Below, piece after piece: positions 8,974-17,372 of a DNA stretch of 64,000 nt; position 1 is the first letter of the stretch, and each line of letters begins with the position of its first letter. Source of the stretch: Jiangella asiatica. Lineage in GTDB: Bacteria > Actinomycetota > Actinomycetes > Jiangellales > Jiangellaceae. The translations under genes and the position numbers were made by a program. The notes under the pieces are model-generated. The model had not been told where the DNA came from. It saw nothing but the letters and a program-made list of their open reading frames with translations, and did not search any database. The stretch lies in assembly GCF_004349065.1 (NCBI RefSeq), contig NZ_SMKZ01000008.1, positions 62,001 to 126,000 on the forward strand, given 5' to 3'.

Positions 8974-9106
8974 GACCGCGGCGGGCCGTCCGCACCGTCT
9001 GCTGAGGCCCCGATGTCCGAGGTCATGGCCCCTGCCGCTGCCGGCGGGCATCCTCGACACTGCTCCGTGCGGGTGTAACACTGGTGCGGGGCTCGGAGGG
9101 GGACGC

Positions 9107-10807
9107 ATGGGGAGCGCATCCGAACAGATCCTGCCGAAGCTGCCTTTGGAGGAGCTGCTCGGCGAAGTACAGGCACGTTTGCAGGCGGTGGTGGCCGCCC
9201 AGAACGGCGTGCACGCGTTGCTCGAGGCGGTCGTCTCCATCGGTCGCGACCTCGAGCTGGAGACAGTGCTGCGACGCATCGTGGAGGCGGCGATCCGGCT
9301 GGTCGACTGCCGGTTCGGTGCGCTGGGGGTGGTCGGCGGCGACGGCCAGCTCGCGCAGTTCATCCCGATCGGGGTGACGGAGGGCGAGATCGCCCGGATC
9401 GCGGAGTGGCCGCACGGCCGCGGACTCCTCGGGCTGCTGATCAAGGAGCCGGAGGCGCTGCGACTGGAGGAGATCTCCGAGCACCCCGAGTCGTACGGGT
9501 TCCCTGACGGCCACCCGCCGATGAGTACGTTCCTCGGGGTCCCGATCCGGGTCCGCGACGAGGTGTTCGGCAACCTCTACCTGACCGAGAAGAACGGCGG
9601 CCGGCACTTCGACGCGCAGGACGAGACCATCGTGACGGCGCTGGCCACGGCCGCGGGCATCGCCATCGACAACGCCCGCCAGTACGACGCCACCCGCCGG
9701 CGCGAGACCTGGCTGGACGCTTCGGGCGAGGTAACCCACGTGCTGCTGTCCGGCCGGGACGTGGGCGAGGCGCTACGCCTCATCGTGACCCACGCGCGGG
9801 CGATGACGTCGTCGGACACCGCCGTGGTCGCCGTTCCGGACATGGACGGCCGCACGATGCGGATCGCGGCGGCCGATGGCGCCGGCGCGGACGAGCTGAA
9901 CGGGCTGGAGTTCACCGCCGAAGGCACGCTGTCCGCCGCGGTCGTGGCCTCCGGCGAGCCCCGCTCGGTGAACGAAATCCGCCGCCGGCCGGAGCCGTCG
10001 CCACTGCTCGACCGGCTGCCCAACGGGCCGGCCCTGCTGGTGCCGCTGGGCGCGAAGCCCCAGGTGCGCGGGGTGCTGGTGCTGGTGAAGCACCGGGGCG
10101 GCGCGCCGTTCTTCGGGCCGGCCAGCCGCATGGTGCACGCCTTCGCCAACCAGGCCGCCATCGGGCTCGAGCTGGCCGACGCCCGCCGCGAGACCGAACG
10201 GCACGGTCTGGTCGACGACCGCGAGCGCATCGCCCGCGACCTGCACGACGTAGTGGTGCAGCGGCTGTTCGCCAGCGCGATGAGCCTGACCGCCGCGGCC
10301 CGGCTGATCGACCGCCCGGACGTGGCGGCGCGGGTCGAGCGGGCCGTCGACGACCTCGACGCGACCATCCGGCAGATCCGGTCGACGATCTTCGCGCTGC
10401 AGTCGTCGTCGAAGGACGACGCCGCGCCGACGCTGCGCGGCCGGCTCGTCGGCGTGATGGAGTCGGCCGGGGAGCAGCTCGGGTTCGCCCCCGGCCTGCA
10501 GCTGATCGGCGCGCTGGACAACGCCGTGCCAGACGAGGTCGGCGAGCACCTGGTGCCCGTGCTGCAGGAGGCGCTGTCCAACGTGGTGCGCCACGCGCGG
10601 GCGTCGCGCGTCGACGTCATCGTGGCGGCGGCGGGCGGCCGAGTGCGGCTGGTGGTGTCCGACGACGGCATCGGGTTGCCGGCGCAGCGGCGCAACAGCG
10701 GTCTGGCCAACCTCGCCGAACGGGCCGACGCCCTGGGCGGGACGTTTGACGTGCGGCCGGGCGAGGCCGGCGGGACGGCGTTGACCTGGGAGGTGCCGCT
10801 GCGGTGA
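9107..10807 (+). CDS. devS: DosS/DevS-like double-GAF sensor histidine kinase
   Basis: The 566-residue cytoplasmic kinase starts at ATG 9107, with GGAGGG 6 bases upstream. Two GAF domains (about 40-185 and 205-355) precede a HisKA_3 dimerisation helix with His380 in ARDLHDVVVQRLF and an HATPase domain (QEALSNVVRHA, DDGIGLP). The first GAF has the HPPMSTFLGVPIRVRDEVFG block of DosS/DosT. His136 falls where the haem-binding His149 of M. tuberculosis DosS would be, at the same offset as the H-box His. It probably senses O2, NO, CO or redox state through haem. Its partner regulator is convergent, ending 3 bases away, instead of in one operon. Confidence 0.88.
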   Translation: MGSASEQILPKLPLEELLGEVQARLQAVVAAQNGVHALLEAVVSIGRDLELETVLRRIVEAAIRLVDCRFGALGVVGGDGQLAQFIPIGVTEGEIARIAEWPHGRGLLGLLIKEPEALRLEEISEHPESYGFPDGHPPMSTFLGVPIRVRDEVFGNLYLTEKNGGRHFDAQDETIVTALATAAGIAIDNARQYDATRRRETWLDASGEVTHVLLSGRDVGEALRLIVTHARAMTSSDTAVVAVPDMDGRTMRIAAADGAGADELNGLEFTAEGTLSAAVVASGEPRSVNEIRRRPEPSPLLDRLPNGPALLVPLGAKPQVRGVLVLVKHRGGAPFFGPASRMVHAFANQAAIGLELADARRETERHGLVDDRERIARDLHDVVVQRLFASAMSLTAAARLIDRPDVAARVERAVDDLDATIRQIRSTIFALQSSSKDDAAPTLRGRLVGVMESAGEQLGFAPGLQLIGALDNAVPDEVGEHLVPVLQEALSNVVRHARASRVDVIVAAAGGRVRLVVSDDGIGLPAQRRNSGLANLAERADALGGTFDVRPGEAGGTALTWEVPLR

Positions 10808-10810
10808 GCC

Positions 10811-11479
10811 TCACGCCTCGCGCGGCGGCTTGGCCTCGGACTTGAGCTGCGCCGCCAGCACCGCGGCCTGGGTGCGGCGGTTCAGGTCGAGTTTGGCGAG
10901 CAGGCTGGACACGTAGTTCTTGATGGTCTTCTCGGCCAGGAACATGCGCTCGCCGATCTGCCGGTTGGTGAGCCCTTCGCCGATCAGCTCGAGGATGCGC
11001 CGTTCCTGGTCGGTGAGCGCGGCCAGCGGGTCGGCCCGGGTGGCACGGTCGCGCAGCCCAGCCAGCATCCGGGCGGTGCTCTCCGGGTCGAGCAGCGACT
11101 TGCCCTCCGCCAGTGCCCGCACCGCGCCGATCAGGTCGGTCCCGTGGATCTGCTTGAGCACGTAGCCCGAGGCACCGGCCATGACGGCGTCGAAGAGAGC
11201 GTCGTCGTCGGCGAAGGAGGTCAGCATCAGGCACTGCAGCTGCGGCAGCCGGGAACGCATCTCGCGGCAGACGGTGACGCCGTCGCCGTCGGGCAGGCGG
11301 ACGTCCAGGACGGCGACGTCGGGGCGCAACGCCGGGATGCGAGCCGTCGCCTGCGCGGCCGTGGCGGCCTCACCGACGACGTCGATGTCGGGCTCGGTCT
11401 CGAGCATGGCGGCGACGCCGCGCCGGACCACCTCGTGGTCGTCGAGCAGGAATACCCTGATCACGCGGTCGGTGCTCAC
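10811..11479 (-). CDS. devR: DevR/DosR-like response regulator
   Basis: The 222-residue NarL/LuxR-type regulator starts at GTG 11479; GTG 11464 is an alternative. The receiver has the acidic pair in LLDDHE, phospho-acceptor Asp59 in LDVRLPDGDG and Lys in GYVLKQ. The C-terminal HTH reads LTDQERRILELIGEGLTNRQ and FLAEKTIKNYVSSLLAKL, very close to mycobacterial DosR, including the threonines of the FLAEKT and RRTQAAV segments. It should bind the nearby GGGACC-AA-GGTCCC dyads and activate hypoxia or dormancy-type genes. The dyad at 11515-11528 lies 36 bases upstream, which suggests autoregulation. Confidence 0.9.
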   Translation of the reverse strand: MSTDRVIRVFLLDDHEVVRRGVAAMLETEPDIDVVGEAATAAQATARIPALRPDVAVLDVRLPDGDGVTVCREMRSRLPQLQCLMLTSFADDDALFDAVMAGASGYVLKQIHGTDLIGAVRALAEGKSLLDPESTARMLAGLRDRATRADPLAALTDQERRILELIGEGLTNRQIGERMFLAEKTIKNYVSSLLAKLDLNRRTQAAVLAAQLKSEAKPPREA

Positions 11480-11514
11480 ATCGTCGACGGTACGGGGCGA
11501 ATGGCTGCGGGGCG

Positions 11515-11528
11515 AGGACCAAGGTCCC
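11515..11528. promoter_or_regulatory. candidate DevR/DosR box 2
   Basis: AGGACCAAGGTCCC is a near-perfect dyad with an AA centre, placed between the divergent devR-like gene and the PPOX-family gene, so it could serve both. Confidence 0.65.
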
Positions 11529-11632
11529 GCGGCGGACGGGCCGGTCGACTCGAGCTGCCCGGACCCGGTGGGTCGGGACCTTCGGCCCTGGCCCGCGACG
11601 CCTTGCGCACGCAGCCTGGTGGAGTGAACGCG

Positions 11633-12058
11633 TTGATCCACGCCGACTCCGCCGGGCTCGAAAAACTCGACCGGACGACCTGTTATGCACTGTTGGCGAC
11701 GGTGCCGATCGGCCGGATCGTGTTCACCGAGGCGGCGCTACCGGCGATCCAGCCGGTGAACTTCGTCCTGGACGGCGACGACGTCATCATCCGCACGGGT
11801 GTGGGGTCCAAGCTCGCCCAGGCGGCGCGGTCGGCCGTCGTGGCGTTCGAGGGCGACCAGTACGACGAAGCCGCCCTGACCGGATGGTCGGTCGTCCTGG
11901 TCGGCCGGGCCGAGCCGGTTGGTGACGAGGCCGAGCGGCACCGGTTGTCCACGCTCGGGCTGACGCCCTGGGCGCCGGGGGATCGACCCCACTTCATCCG
12001 CATCCGGCCGGAGATCGTGCGCGGGCGGCGCATCGTGTCCCGCCCCGATGCGCTCTGA
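11633..12058 (+). CDS. pyridoxamine 5'-phosphate oxidase family (FMN-binding split barrel) protein
   Basis: The 141-residue protein probably starts at TTG 11633, because GGTGGAG ends 8 bases before it; GTG 11624 has no ribosome site. The pattern CYALLATVPIGRIVFTEAALPAIQPVNFVLDGDDVIIRT is the typical first half of the PPOX-like flavin/F420-binding barrel, followed by SAVVAFEGDQ and GWSVVLVGRAE. These small proteins often accompany DosR-type regulators. It likely binds FMN or F420 and takes part in redox or detoxification reactions; the substrate is unknown. Confidence 0.8.
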   Translation: MIHADSAGLEKLDRTTCYALLATVPIGRIVFTEAALPAIQPVNFVLDGDDVIIRTGVGSKLAQAARSAVVAFEGDQYDEAALTGWSVVLVGRAEPVGDEAERHRLSTLGLTPWAPGDRPHFIRIRPEIVRGRRIVSRPDAL

Positions 12059-12085
12059 CCGGCGGCCGACCGTCCTCCTGCGCCG

Positions 12086-12099
12086 GGGACCAAGGTCCC
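12086..12099. promoter_or_regulatory. candidate DevR/DosR box 3
   Basis: GGGACCAAGGTCCC has perfect 6-base arms around AA. It lies 99 bases before the DoxX-like start and is the best of the three dyads in the island. Confidence 0.7.
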
Positions 12100-12197
12100 G
12101 CCGCCCGGCGACGTTCGGCAGCAGCGGCACCGCCGGTCCCGGCGATGGACTGGGCGCAGAGCCGGTGCGGCCGGCGCCAACAGAAAGGGCCGGGACG

Positions 12198-12776
12198 ATG
12201 ACAACGTCCAGCAGCCACGACGTGCCTCTCCGGGGTGTTAGACCGCAGACCACCGTGGCCGTCAACGGGGCCGCCGTCCGCACGCACGCGCCCTCGCGCG
12301 CGCTTCGGTACACGCTCGCGGCGCTGCGGCTGGCGCTGGGCTGGACGTTCCTGTGGACGTTCCTGGACAAGACGTTCGGGCTGGGCTATGCGACGCCGGC
12401 GGAGAACGCCTGGATCGACGGCGGCAGCCCCACGACCGGGTACCTGTCCGGGGCGGACGGGCTGTTCGGAGACGCCTTCAACGACTTGGCCGGTCAGGGC
12501 TGGGCGGACTGGCTGTTCATGCTGGGCCTGCTCGGCATCGGGGTGGCGCTGATCCTGGGCATCGGCATGCGCGTCGCCGCCGTCGCCGGGGTGGTCATGC
12601 TGGGCCTGATGTACCTGGCCTCGCTGCCGCTGGACACCAACCCGTTCGTGGACGAGCACCTCGTCGAGGCCATTGCGCTCGTCGTCGTGGCGCTGACCAG
12701 TGCCGGCCGCTACTTCGGCTTCGGCCGGGTCTGGGAGTGGCTGCCGCTCGTCCGCCGGTACCGCTGGCTGGTGTGA
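12198..12776 (+). CDS. DoxX-like / TQO small-subunit-like membrane protein
   Basis: The 192-residue protein starts at ATG 12198, with AGAAAGGG upstream. It has four membrane helices (about 40-60, 100-125, 126-150 and 160-180). The first reads LRLALGWTFLWTFLDKTFGLG, and NPFVDEHLVEAIALVVVAL closes the fold, as in DoxX/thiosulfate:quinone oxidoreductase-type proteins. A DevR-type dyad in its promoter suggests induction under low oxygen or redox stress. An electron-transfer role at the quinone pool is possible but unproven. Confidence 0.75.
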   Translation: MTTSSSHDVPLRGVRPQTTVAVNGAAVRTHAPSRALRYTLAALRLALGWTFLWTFLDKTFGLGYATPAENAWIDGGSPTTGYLSGADGLFGDAFNDLAGQGWADWLFMLGLLGIGVALILGIGMRVAAVAGVVMLGLMYLASLPLDTNPFVDEHLVEAIALVVVALTSAGRYFGFGRVWEWLPLVRRYRWLV

Positions 12777-12852
12777 CCCGCCGGACCCCAAGACGCGTCG
12801 TGCGCCGGAACACCACGGGGGAGGGGTCCGGCGCGCGACGTCTGTCCAGGGT

Positions 12853-13269
12853 CTAGGCCGGGGCGCCGGTGATGTTCACCATCCAGCTCACACCGAAGGA
12901 GTCCACGCACATGCCGAAGGTGTCGCCCCACGGGGCCTGCTCAAGCGGCACGGTGACGGCGCCGCCGTCGGAGAGCTTCTCCCAGTAGCCGCGCAGCCGG
13001 GCCTCGTCGTCGCCGCTGAGCGAGACCGAGTGGCTGGAACCCGGCGTGTAGGGCATGGCGTTCGGTGTGTCCGCGGCCATGATGACAAGACCGTCGTCCG
13101 TGACCAGCATCGAGTGCATGATCTTGTTCGCTTCGCGCGGGTCCTCACTGGCCCCCAGCTCGGCGAAGGTGTTCATGGTCAGCTCGCCGCCGAAGACCGA
13201 CCGATAGAACTCGATGGCCTGTCTGGCGGTGTCACGGAAGCCCAGGTACGGGTTCAAGCGAACGCTCAC
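12853..13269 (-). CDS. VOC/PhnB-like protein
   Basis: The 138-residue protein starts at GTG 13269, with GAGGAGGT 7 bases before it. It shows the PhnB/3-demethylubiquinone-methyltransferase-like glyoxalase fold: LNPYLGFRDTARQAIEFYRSVFGG, HSMLVTDDGLVIMAADTP, a central GSSHSVSLSGDDEA, and the ending WGDTFGMCVDSFGVSWMVN. These proteins are mostly of unknown biochemical function and may bind a metal or small molecule. It is a single gene. Confidence 0.85.
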   Translation of the reverse strand: MSVRLNPYLGFRDTARQAIEFYRSVFGGELTMNTFAELGASEDPREANKIMHSMLVTDDGLVIMAADTPNAMPYTPGSSHSVSLSGDDEARLRGYWEKLSDGGAVTVPLEQAPWGDTFGMCVDSFGVSWMVNITGAPA

Positions 13270-13431
13270 GGTCCGACCTCCTCGTCGTCGCGCGGTCGGG
13301 CTCTCGGCCCACGTCGACATTAGACCCGCCGGATGACCCCTGGGTGAATGGCAGCGGCGGACCTCGCGATGATTTCCGGGCGCGGCCGCGGTCGGACCAG
13401 TACCGGGCACCGGAGTCATGAGGAGATGGAC

Positions 13432-14025
13432 ATGGGCATCGTGCTGTCGAGCTTCTCGACCTCGCTGGACGGCTTCATCGCCGACCCCAGCGGTGATGTC
13501 GGGCCGCTCTTCGAGTGGTACTCCAACGGCGACGTCGAGGTGAAGCCGGCCGGCTACGACATCACCTTCCGGATGACCGAGGCCAGCGCACGGTACTGGC
13601 ACGAGACGGTGACGGACCGGGAGGGCGCGTTCGTCTGCGGGCGAGGCATCTTCGACTACACCAGGGGCTGGGGCGGCGTGCCGCCGGGCGGCGTGCCGAC
13701 GTTCGTCGTCACCCACCGGCCGCCGCCGGCTGACTGGCCGCCGATCCCGGAGGCGCCGTTCACCTTCGTCGGCGACCTGCCGACGGCGATGGAGCTGGCC
13801 CGCGCCGCCGCCGGAGACCGCGACATCGGCGTCGCCGGGCCGGACCTCGTCCAGCAGTGCCTCAACGCCGGGTACATCGACGAGGTCAGGATCGACCTCG
13901 TGCCGGTGCTCCTGCGCGAGGGCATCCGGTATTTCGACAACCTCGAGGACCGGGTGTTCCTGGAGGACCCGCGGATCGTGGAGGGGAAGCGGGTGACGCA
14001 CCTGCGATACCGGGTGCGCCGCTGA
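13432..14025 (+). CDS. dihydrofolate reductase / RibD C-terminal-like reductase
   Basis: The 197-residue protein is read from ATG 13432, because GAGGAG sits 6 bases upstream. It begins MGIVLSSFSTSLDGFIADP, the usual start of RibD-C/DHFR-like proteins, and contains FVCGRGIFDY, a TFVVTHRPP strand, and GVAGPDLVQQCLNAGYIDEVRIDLVPVLL, the NADPH-binding Gly segment and helix. It probably reduces a pterin- or flavin-like substrate with NADPH. It ends against a strong hairpin shared with the convergent MFS gene. Confidence 0.85.
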   Translation: MGIVLSSFSTSLDGFIADPSGDVGPLFEWYSNGDVEVKPAGYDITFRMTEASARYWHETVTDREGAFVCGRGIFDYTRGWGGVPPGGVPTFVVTHRPPPADWPPIPEAPFTFVGDLPTAMELARAAAGDRDIGVAGPDLVQQCLNAGYIDEVRIDLVPVLLREGIRYFDNLEDRVFLEDPRIVEGKRVTHLRYRVRR

Positions 14026-14060
14026 GCCCTCGGGTCGCACGTCGGCCGGACGGTTGACCG

Positions 14061-14104
14061 CGACGGGGTCCGCGCCGGCCGGATGGCCGATGCGGACCCC
14101 GTCG
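14061..14104. terminator. bidirectional hairpin terminator candidate
   Basis: Arms 14061-14073 (CGACGGGGTCCGC) and 14092-14104 are perfectly complementary, with an inner GGCC-GGAT-GGCC stem. It sits between the convergent reductase and MFS genes. No T-run follows, which is normal for high-GC genomes. Confidence 0.65.
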
Positions 14105-14124
14105 TCGATCGGGTTCCGGAGGCG

Positions 14125-15699
14125 TCAGTGCAGGACGATGGGCGGCGCCTGGGAGGCGTCACCGTCGCCGTGGGCCTCGCCGTCATCGGTGCGCGGGTCG
14201 GTACGCAGCTCCTGCTTGGTCCGCGGCAGGAACAGCGCCGGGATCAGGCAAAGCACCACCAGCACGACTGCGACGGTGAACGTCGAGCCGAACGCCTCGG
14301 CCAGCGCGGACCGGCCGGCGGTCAGCACCTCCGGTGGCACCTGGTCGGCCTCGACCACACCCTGGACGACGCCGTTGTAAGCGGTCGCGGCCTGGTCGTT
14401 CAGGATCTGGTTGGTCAGGATGACCGACATGACCGCGGTGCCGATGGACCCGCCGGTCTGCTGGACGATGTTCATCAGCGTGGAGCCGCGGGCCACCTCG
14501 CCGTGGGTCAGGCTGGCCAGCGCCGCCGTCATGATCGGCATCATCGTCATCCCCATGCCCAGGCCCATGACGAACAACGAGCCCAGCAGCAGCGGGTACG
14601 ACGTGTCGGCGGTGAGCTGGGTGAACGTGGTCATGCCCGCCGCGATGAGCACGATGCCGCCGAGCACCAGCTTGCCCGGCCCGGTCTTGTCGGTCAGCCG
14701 CCCGGCGATCGGCATGGTGATCATGGCGCCGAGGCCCTGTGGTGCCATCAATAGGCCGGCCATCAGCGTGGTCTCGTCGCGCACCTGCAGGTAGTAGCTC
14801 GGGAACAGGATGGCGGCACCCATGAACGCCACGATGAACAGCGACATGGTCACGACGGCGATGGTGAGGTGCCGGTTCAGGAACAGGTGCAGGTCGATCA
14901 GCGGATGGTCCTTGCGCAGCGCGTGGAACACGAACGCGACCACCAGAGCCAGACCGATGATGGCCGGGACCAGCACCTCGCCGGCCCGGACGGTGCCGTG
15001 CTCCGGGATGGACGACACGCCGTAGAGGAACGCGGCGAGGCCGGGGGAGAGCAGCGCCATGCCGACGAAGTCGAACGTCTCCGACGGCTGCGGCTGGTCC
15101 TTCGGCAGCACCCGGAACGCCGCGATGAAGGCGAAGATGCCGATGGGCAGGTTGATCAGGAAGATCCAGTGCCAGGTGGCGGCCTCGATCAGCCAGCCCC
15201 CGAGGATGGGGCCGCCGATCGGGCCGAGCAGCATGGGGATGCCCAGCACGGCCATGACCCGGCCGACGCGGTCCGGACCGGCCGCGCGGGTCATGATGGT
15301 CATGCCCAGCGGCATCAGCATGCCGCCGCCGAGGCCCTGCAGGATGCGCGCGCCGATCAGCGGGCCGATGTCCCAGGCCATGCTGCACAGCACCGAGCCG
15401 AGGACGAACAGCACCAGCGACGTCAGGTAGAGGCGCTTGGTGCCGAAGCGGTCGGCGGCCCAGCCGGTGATCGGGATGACCGCCGCGAGGGCCAGGGTGT
15501 AGGCCGTCATCGTCCACGCGACGGTGGCGTAGGTGGCGTTGAACTCGCTCTGGAACGTCGGCAGGGCGACACTGACGACCGTCACGTCGAGGATCGACAT
15601 GATGGCGCCGAGCACCACGACGCCAGCGACCTTGAGTACCCCGCGGTCGAGCTTGTCGTCGTCGGACCCGACGTCAGGGGGTCCGGCAGGTGTGCTCAT
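14125..15699 (-). CDS. DHA2-family (EmrB/QacA) 14-TM drug exporter
   Basis: The 524-residue protein has about 14 membrane helices. It contains the DHA2 signature SILDVTVVSVALPTF in helix 1, the loop motif GWAADRFGTKRLYL between helices 2 and 3, and the antiporter motif GPIGGPILGGWLI in helix 5. It should extrude drugs or toxic metabolites in exchange for protons. Its ATG overlaps the marR stop by 4 bases, so the two are co-transcribed and the efflux pump is almost certainly under MarR control. Confidence 0.92.
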   Translation of the reverse strand: MSTPAGPPDVGSDDDKLDRGVLKVAGVVVLGAIMSILDVTVVSVALPTFQSEFNATYATVAWTMTAYTLALAAVIPITGWAADRFGTKRLYLTSLVLFVLGSVLCSMAWDIGPLIGARILQGLGGGMLMPLGMTIMTRAAGPDRVGRVMAVLGIPMLLGPIGGPILGGWLIEAATWHWIFLINLPIGIFAFIAAFRVLPKDQPQPSETFDFVGMALLSPGLAAFLYGVSSIPEHGTVRAGEVLVPAIIGLALVVAFVFHALRKDHPLIDLHLFLNRHLTIAVVTMSLFIVAFMGAAILFPSYYLQVRDETTLMAGLLMAPQGLGAMITMPIAGRLTDKTGPGKLVLGGIVLIAAGMTTFTQLTADTSYPLLLGSLFVMGLGMGMTMMPIMTAALASLTHGEVARGSTLMNIVQQTGGSIGTAVMSVILTNQILNDQAATAYNGVVQGVVEADQVPPEVLTAGRSALAEAFGSTFTVAVVLVVLCLIPALFLPRTKQELRTDPRTDDGEAHGDGDASQAPPIVLH

Positions 15700-16160
15700 G
15701 AGTGGTGATCCTCCAGCTGTGACGGTGTTGCGTTGACGATCGGAGCGAGGGCGGCCTGCAGCCGCTCCCGGTCCACGGGGTGCAGCGACCTCGCATACGC
15801 CCGCAGCGCGCTCTGCCGGGCGGCGTCGATGTCGACGATGACGTCACGGCCCGCCTCCGACAAAGAGACGCGGCGGACGCGGCGGTCGTGCGGATCCTCG
15901 CGCCGGACGACCAGGCCGTGCGCGACGAGCCGGTCGACGTTGCGACCGGCGGTGGCCAGAGTGAGGTCGAGCTCGTCGGCGAGCTCGTTGATGGGGATGG
16001 GTTCGGTGTGCCGTGAGAGCGCCATGAGGCAGCGGAGCTGGGAGATCGACAGGTCCAGCGCGACCATCGAGTTCAGGTCCGACTCGGCCCGGGCGCAGCC
16101 GATCTGCCGGAGGAATGCCTCCAGCGAGGCGGCGAACTCGCCCTCGGCAGACTCGGACAC
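15696..16160 (-). CDS. MarR-family repressor of the adjacent exporter
   Basis: The 154-residue winged-helix protein shows SQLRCLMALSRHTEPIPINELADELDLTLATAGRNVDRLVAHGLVVRREDPHDRR, the full MarR HTH and wing with the DxRxR-type end. It is first in a two-gene operon with the DHA2 exporter. A perfect 8-base dyad at 16205-16224 lies 45 bases upstream and is the likely operator. The inducer is probably a substrate of the pump. Confidence 0.9.
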   Translation of the reverse strand: MSESAEGEFAASLEAFLRQIGCARAESDLNSMVALDLSISQLRCLMALSRHTEPIPINELADELDLTLATAGRNVDRLVAHGLVVRREDPHDRRVRRVSLSEAGRDVIVDIDAARQSALRAYARSLHPVDRERLQAALAPIVNATPSQLEDHHS

Positions 16161-16204
16161 CCGAGCATGATCCCGCGAATACTAACGGCCCTGCAACCAT
16201 TGCG

Positions 16205-16224
16205 GACGTGATACCGATCACGTC
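16205..16224. promoter_or_regulatory. candidate MarR operator
   Basis: GACGTGAT-ACCG-ATCACGTC is a perfect inverted repeat upstream of marR, of the size and position expected for MarR autoregulation. It is separate from the repeat element starting at 16276. Confidence 0.55.
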
Positions 16225-16275
16225 GTCCCCGAATGAGGCCCTTCCGCCGCTCCCGTGGCGCGCGCGTAGCCTCGA

Positions 16276-16450
16276 ATGATCACGTTCAGCACGAGATCTC
16301 GTGTCACACCATGCTCGCAATCATGATGATGCTCGGGGGATCCTGCTGAACGGCGACGCACTTCACGGAAACGTCTAGCGCTCTACCGTGAATGCAGGCC
16401 TGGTAGAGCACCAGAAGTCCTGGTGTTGTCGCCGATCGTTGATGATCACG
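16276..16450. repeat. hybrid palindromic element (type B fused to type A)
   Basis: The left part, 16276-16351, is a type B element: ATGATCACGTTCAGCA, then CACGAGATCTCGTG, then CTCGGGGGATCCTGCTGAAC. Its right end stops before the expected GTGATCAT and continues as GGCGACGC, an inner arm of type A. The right limit, 16419-16450, is a complete type A arm ending GATCGTTGATGATCACG. Inside are smaller dyads, GCTCTACC/GGTAGAGC and CACCAG/CTGGTG. It looks like two elements recombined at the shared AACG. Confidence 0.75.
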
Positions 16451-16722
16451 AAGGTCACCGGTGCGCTCAGCGCCGCAGATCTTCCGGCGCGCTTGCTCGA
16501 GCAGTGCGTCGACCGCGCAGTGGTGGCGTCCGCGCCCCCGTCGTCGGCCGGGCCCGTGCCACGTCGTCGACCCGCGCGCCGACGCCGTCGTCGACAGCGT
16601 GGGGCACTGGGAAGATCACGGTCGGGTGGGCTCGGGGCGGGATGCTCGGCTAAGGTCGCAGCAGGCGCTCGGCGATGTCGGGCACGTGTCTGTACGGGGC
16701 GGCACGGGGGAGGTGTCGGGCC

Positions 16723-17322
16723 GTGGAGGTCCAGGAGACGGCGGTCCAGACCGACCGGGTGTTCACTGTCCCCAACCTGCTGTCGTTCCTGCGGCTGCTC
16801 GGCGTTCCGGTGTTCCTCTGGCTGGTGCTGGTCGAGGAGGCCGACACCCTGGCCATCGTGCTGCTGGCGGTGTCGGGCTTCACCGACTACCTCGACGGCT
16901 GGCTGGCCCGGCGACTGAACCAGATCAGCCGCGTCGGGCAGCTGCTCGACCCGCTGGCCGACCGGCTCTACATCCTGACCACCATCGTCGCGCTGACGCT
17001 GCGTGACATCATCCCGCTGTGGTTCGCGGTGCTCCTGGTCGCGCGGGACGTATACATGGCGGTGGTCGTCGCGGTCCTCAAAGCGCGGCGGGGCATCACC
17101 GGCCTGCCCGTCCACTTCCTCGGCAAGTCCGCCACGGCCTGCCTGCTCTACGCGTTCCCGCTGCTGCTGTGGGGTGACGCCGACGGCACGCTGGCGATGC
17201 TGGCGCGGGTGTTCGGCTGGGCCTTCGTGCTGTGGGGCGTCGCCCTGTACTGGTGGGCCGCGGTGCTCTACACCTTCCAGGCCGGGCGGGTGCTGAGCGC
17301 TCCGGCGCCGAAATCCGCCTGA
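16723..17322 (+). CDS. CDP-alcohol phosphatidyltransferase (PgsA-like)
   Basis: The 199-residue integral membrane enzyme starts at GTG 16723, preceded by GGGGGAGG. It has the complete CDP-alcohol phosphotransferase motif DG-x2-AR-x8-G-x3-D-x3-D in LDGWLARRLNQISRVGQLL followed by DPLAD. The VFTVPNLLSFLRLLGVPVFLW N-terminus is typical of PgsA-type enzymes. In M. tuberculosis the corresponding position holds pgsA2 (Rv1822), next to the DUF881 genes. It makes phosphatidylglycerol phosphate or a related lipid; the exact alcohol acceptor is unproven. Confidence 0.88.
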   Translation: MEVQETAVQTDRVFTVPNLLSFLRLLGVPVFLWLVLVEEADTLAIVLLAVSGFTDYLDGWLARRLNQISRVGQLLDPLADRLYILTTIVALTLRDIIPLWFAVLLVARDVYMAVVVAVLKARRGITGLPVHFLGKSATACLLYAFPLLLWGDADGTLAMLARVFGWAFVLWGVALYWWAAVLYTFQAGRVLSAPAPKSA

Positions 17323-17372
17323 CGCCGTGATGTCGGCGCGGTGCCGGGACCGGCCCGTGCGAGCATAGGGAC

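Larger units (their letters stand above)
16161..16722. other. divergent intergenic region with operator and hybrid repeat
   Basis: This 562-base region between marR and the CDP-alcohol transferase holds the candidate MarR operator and the hybrid palindromic element at 16276-16450. The remaining 270 bases before the transferase show no gene. Confidence 0.6.

Noticed and set aside
14041-14124. Hairpin at 14061-14104 considered as another mobile palindrome
   Set aside because: It shares no end sequence with types A-C and sits exactly between convergent genes, so terminator is the simpler reading.
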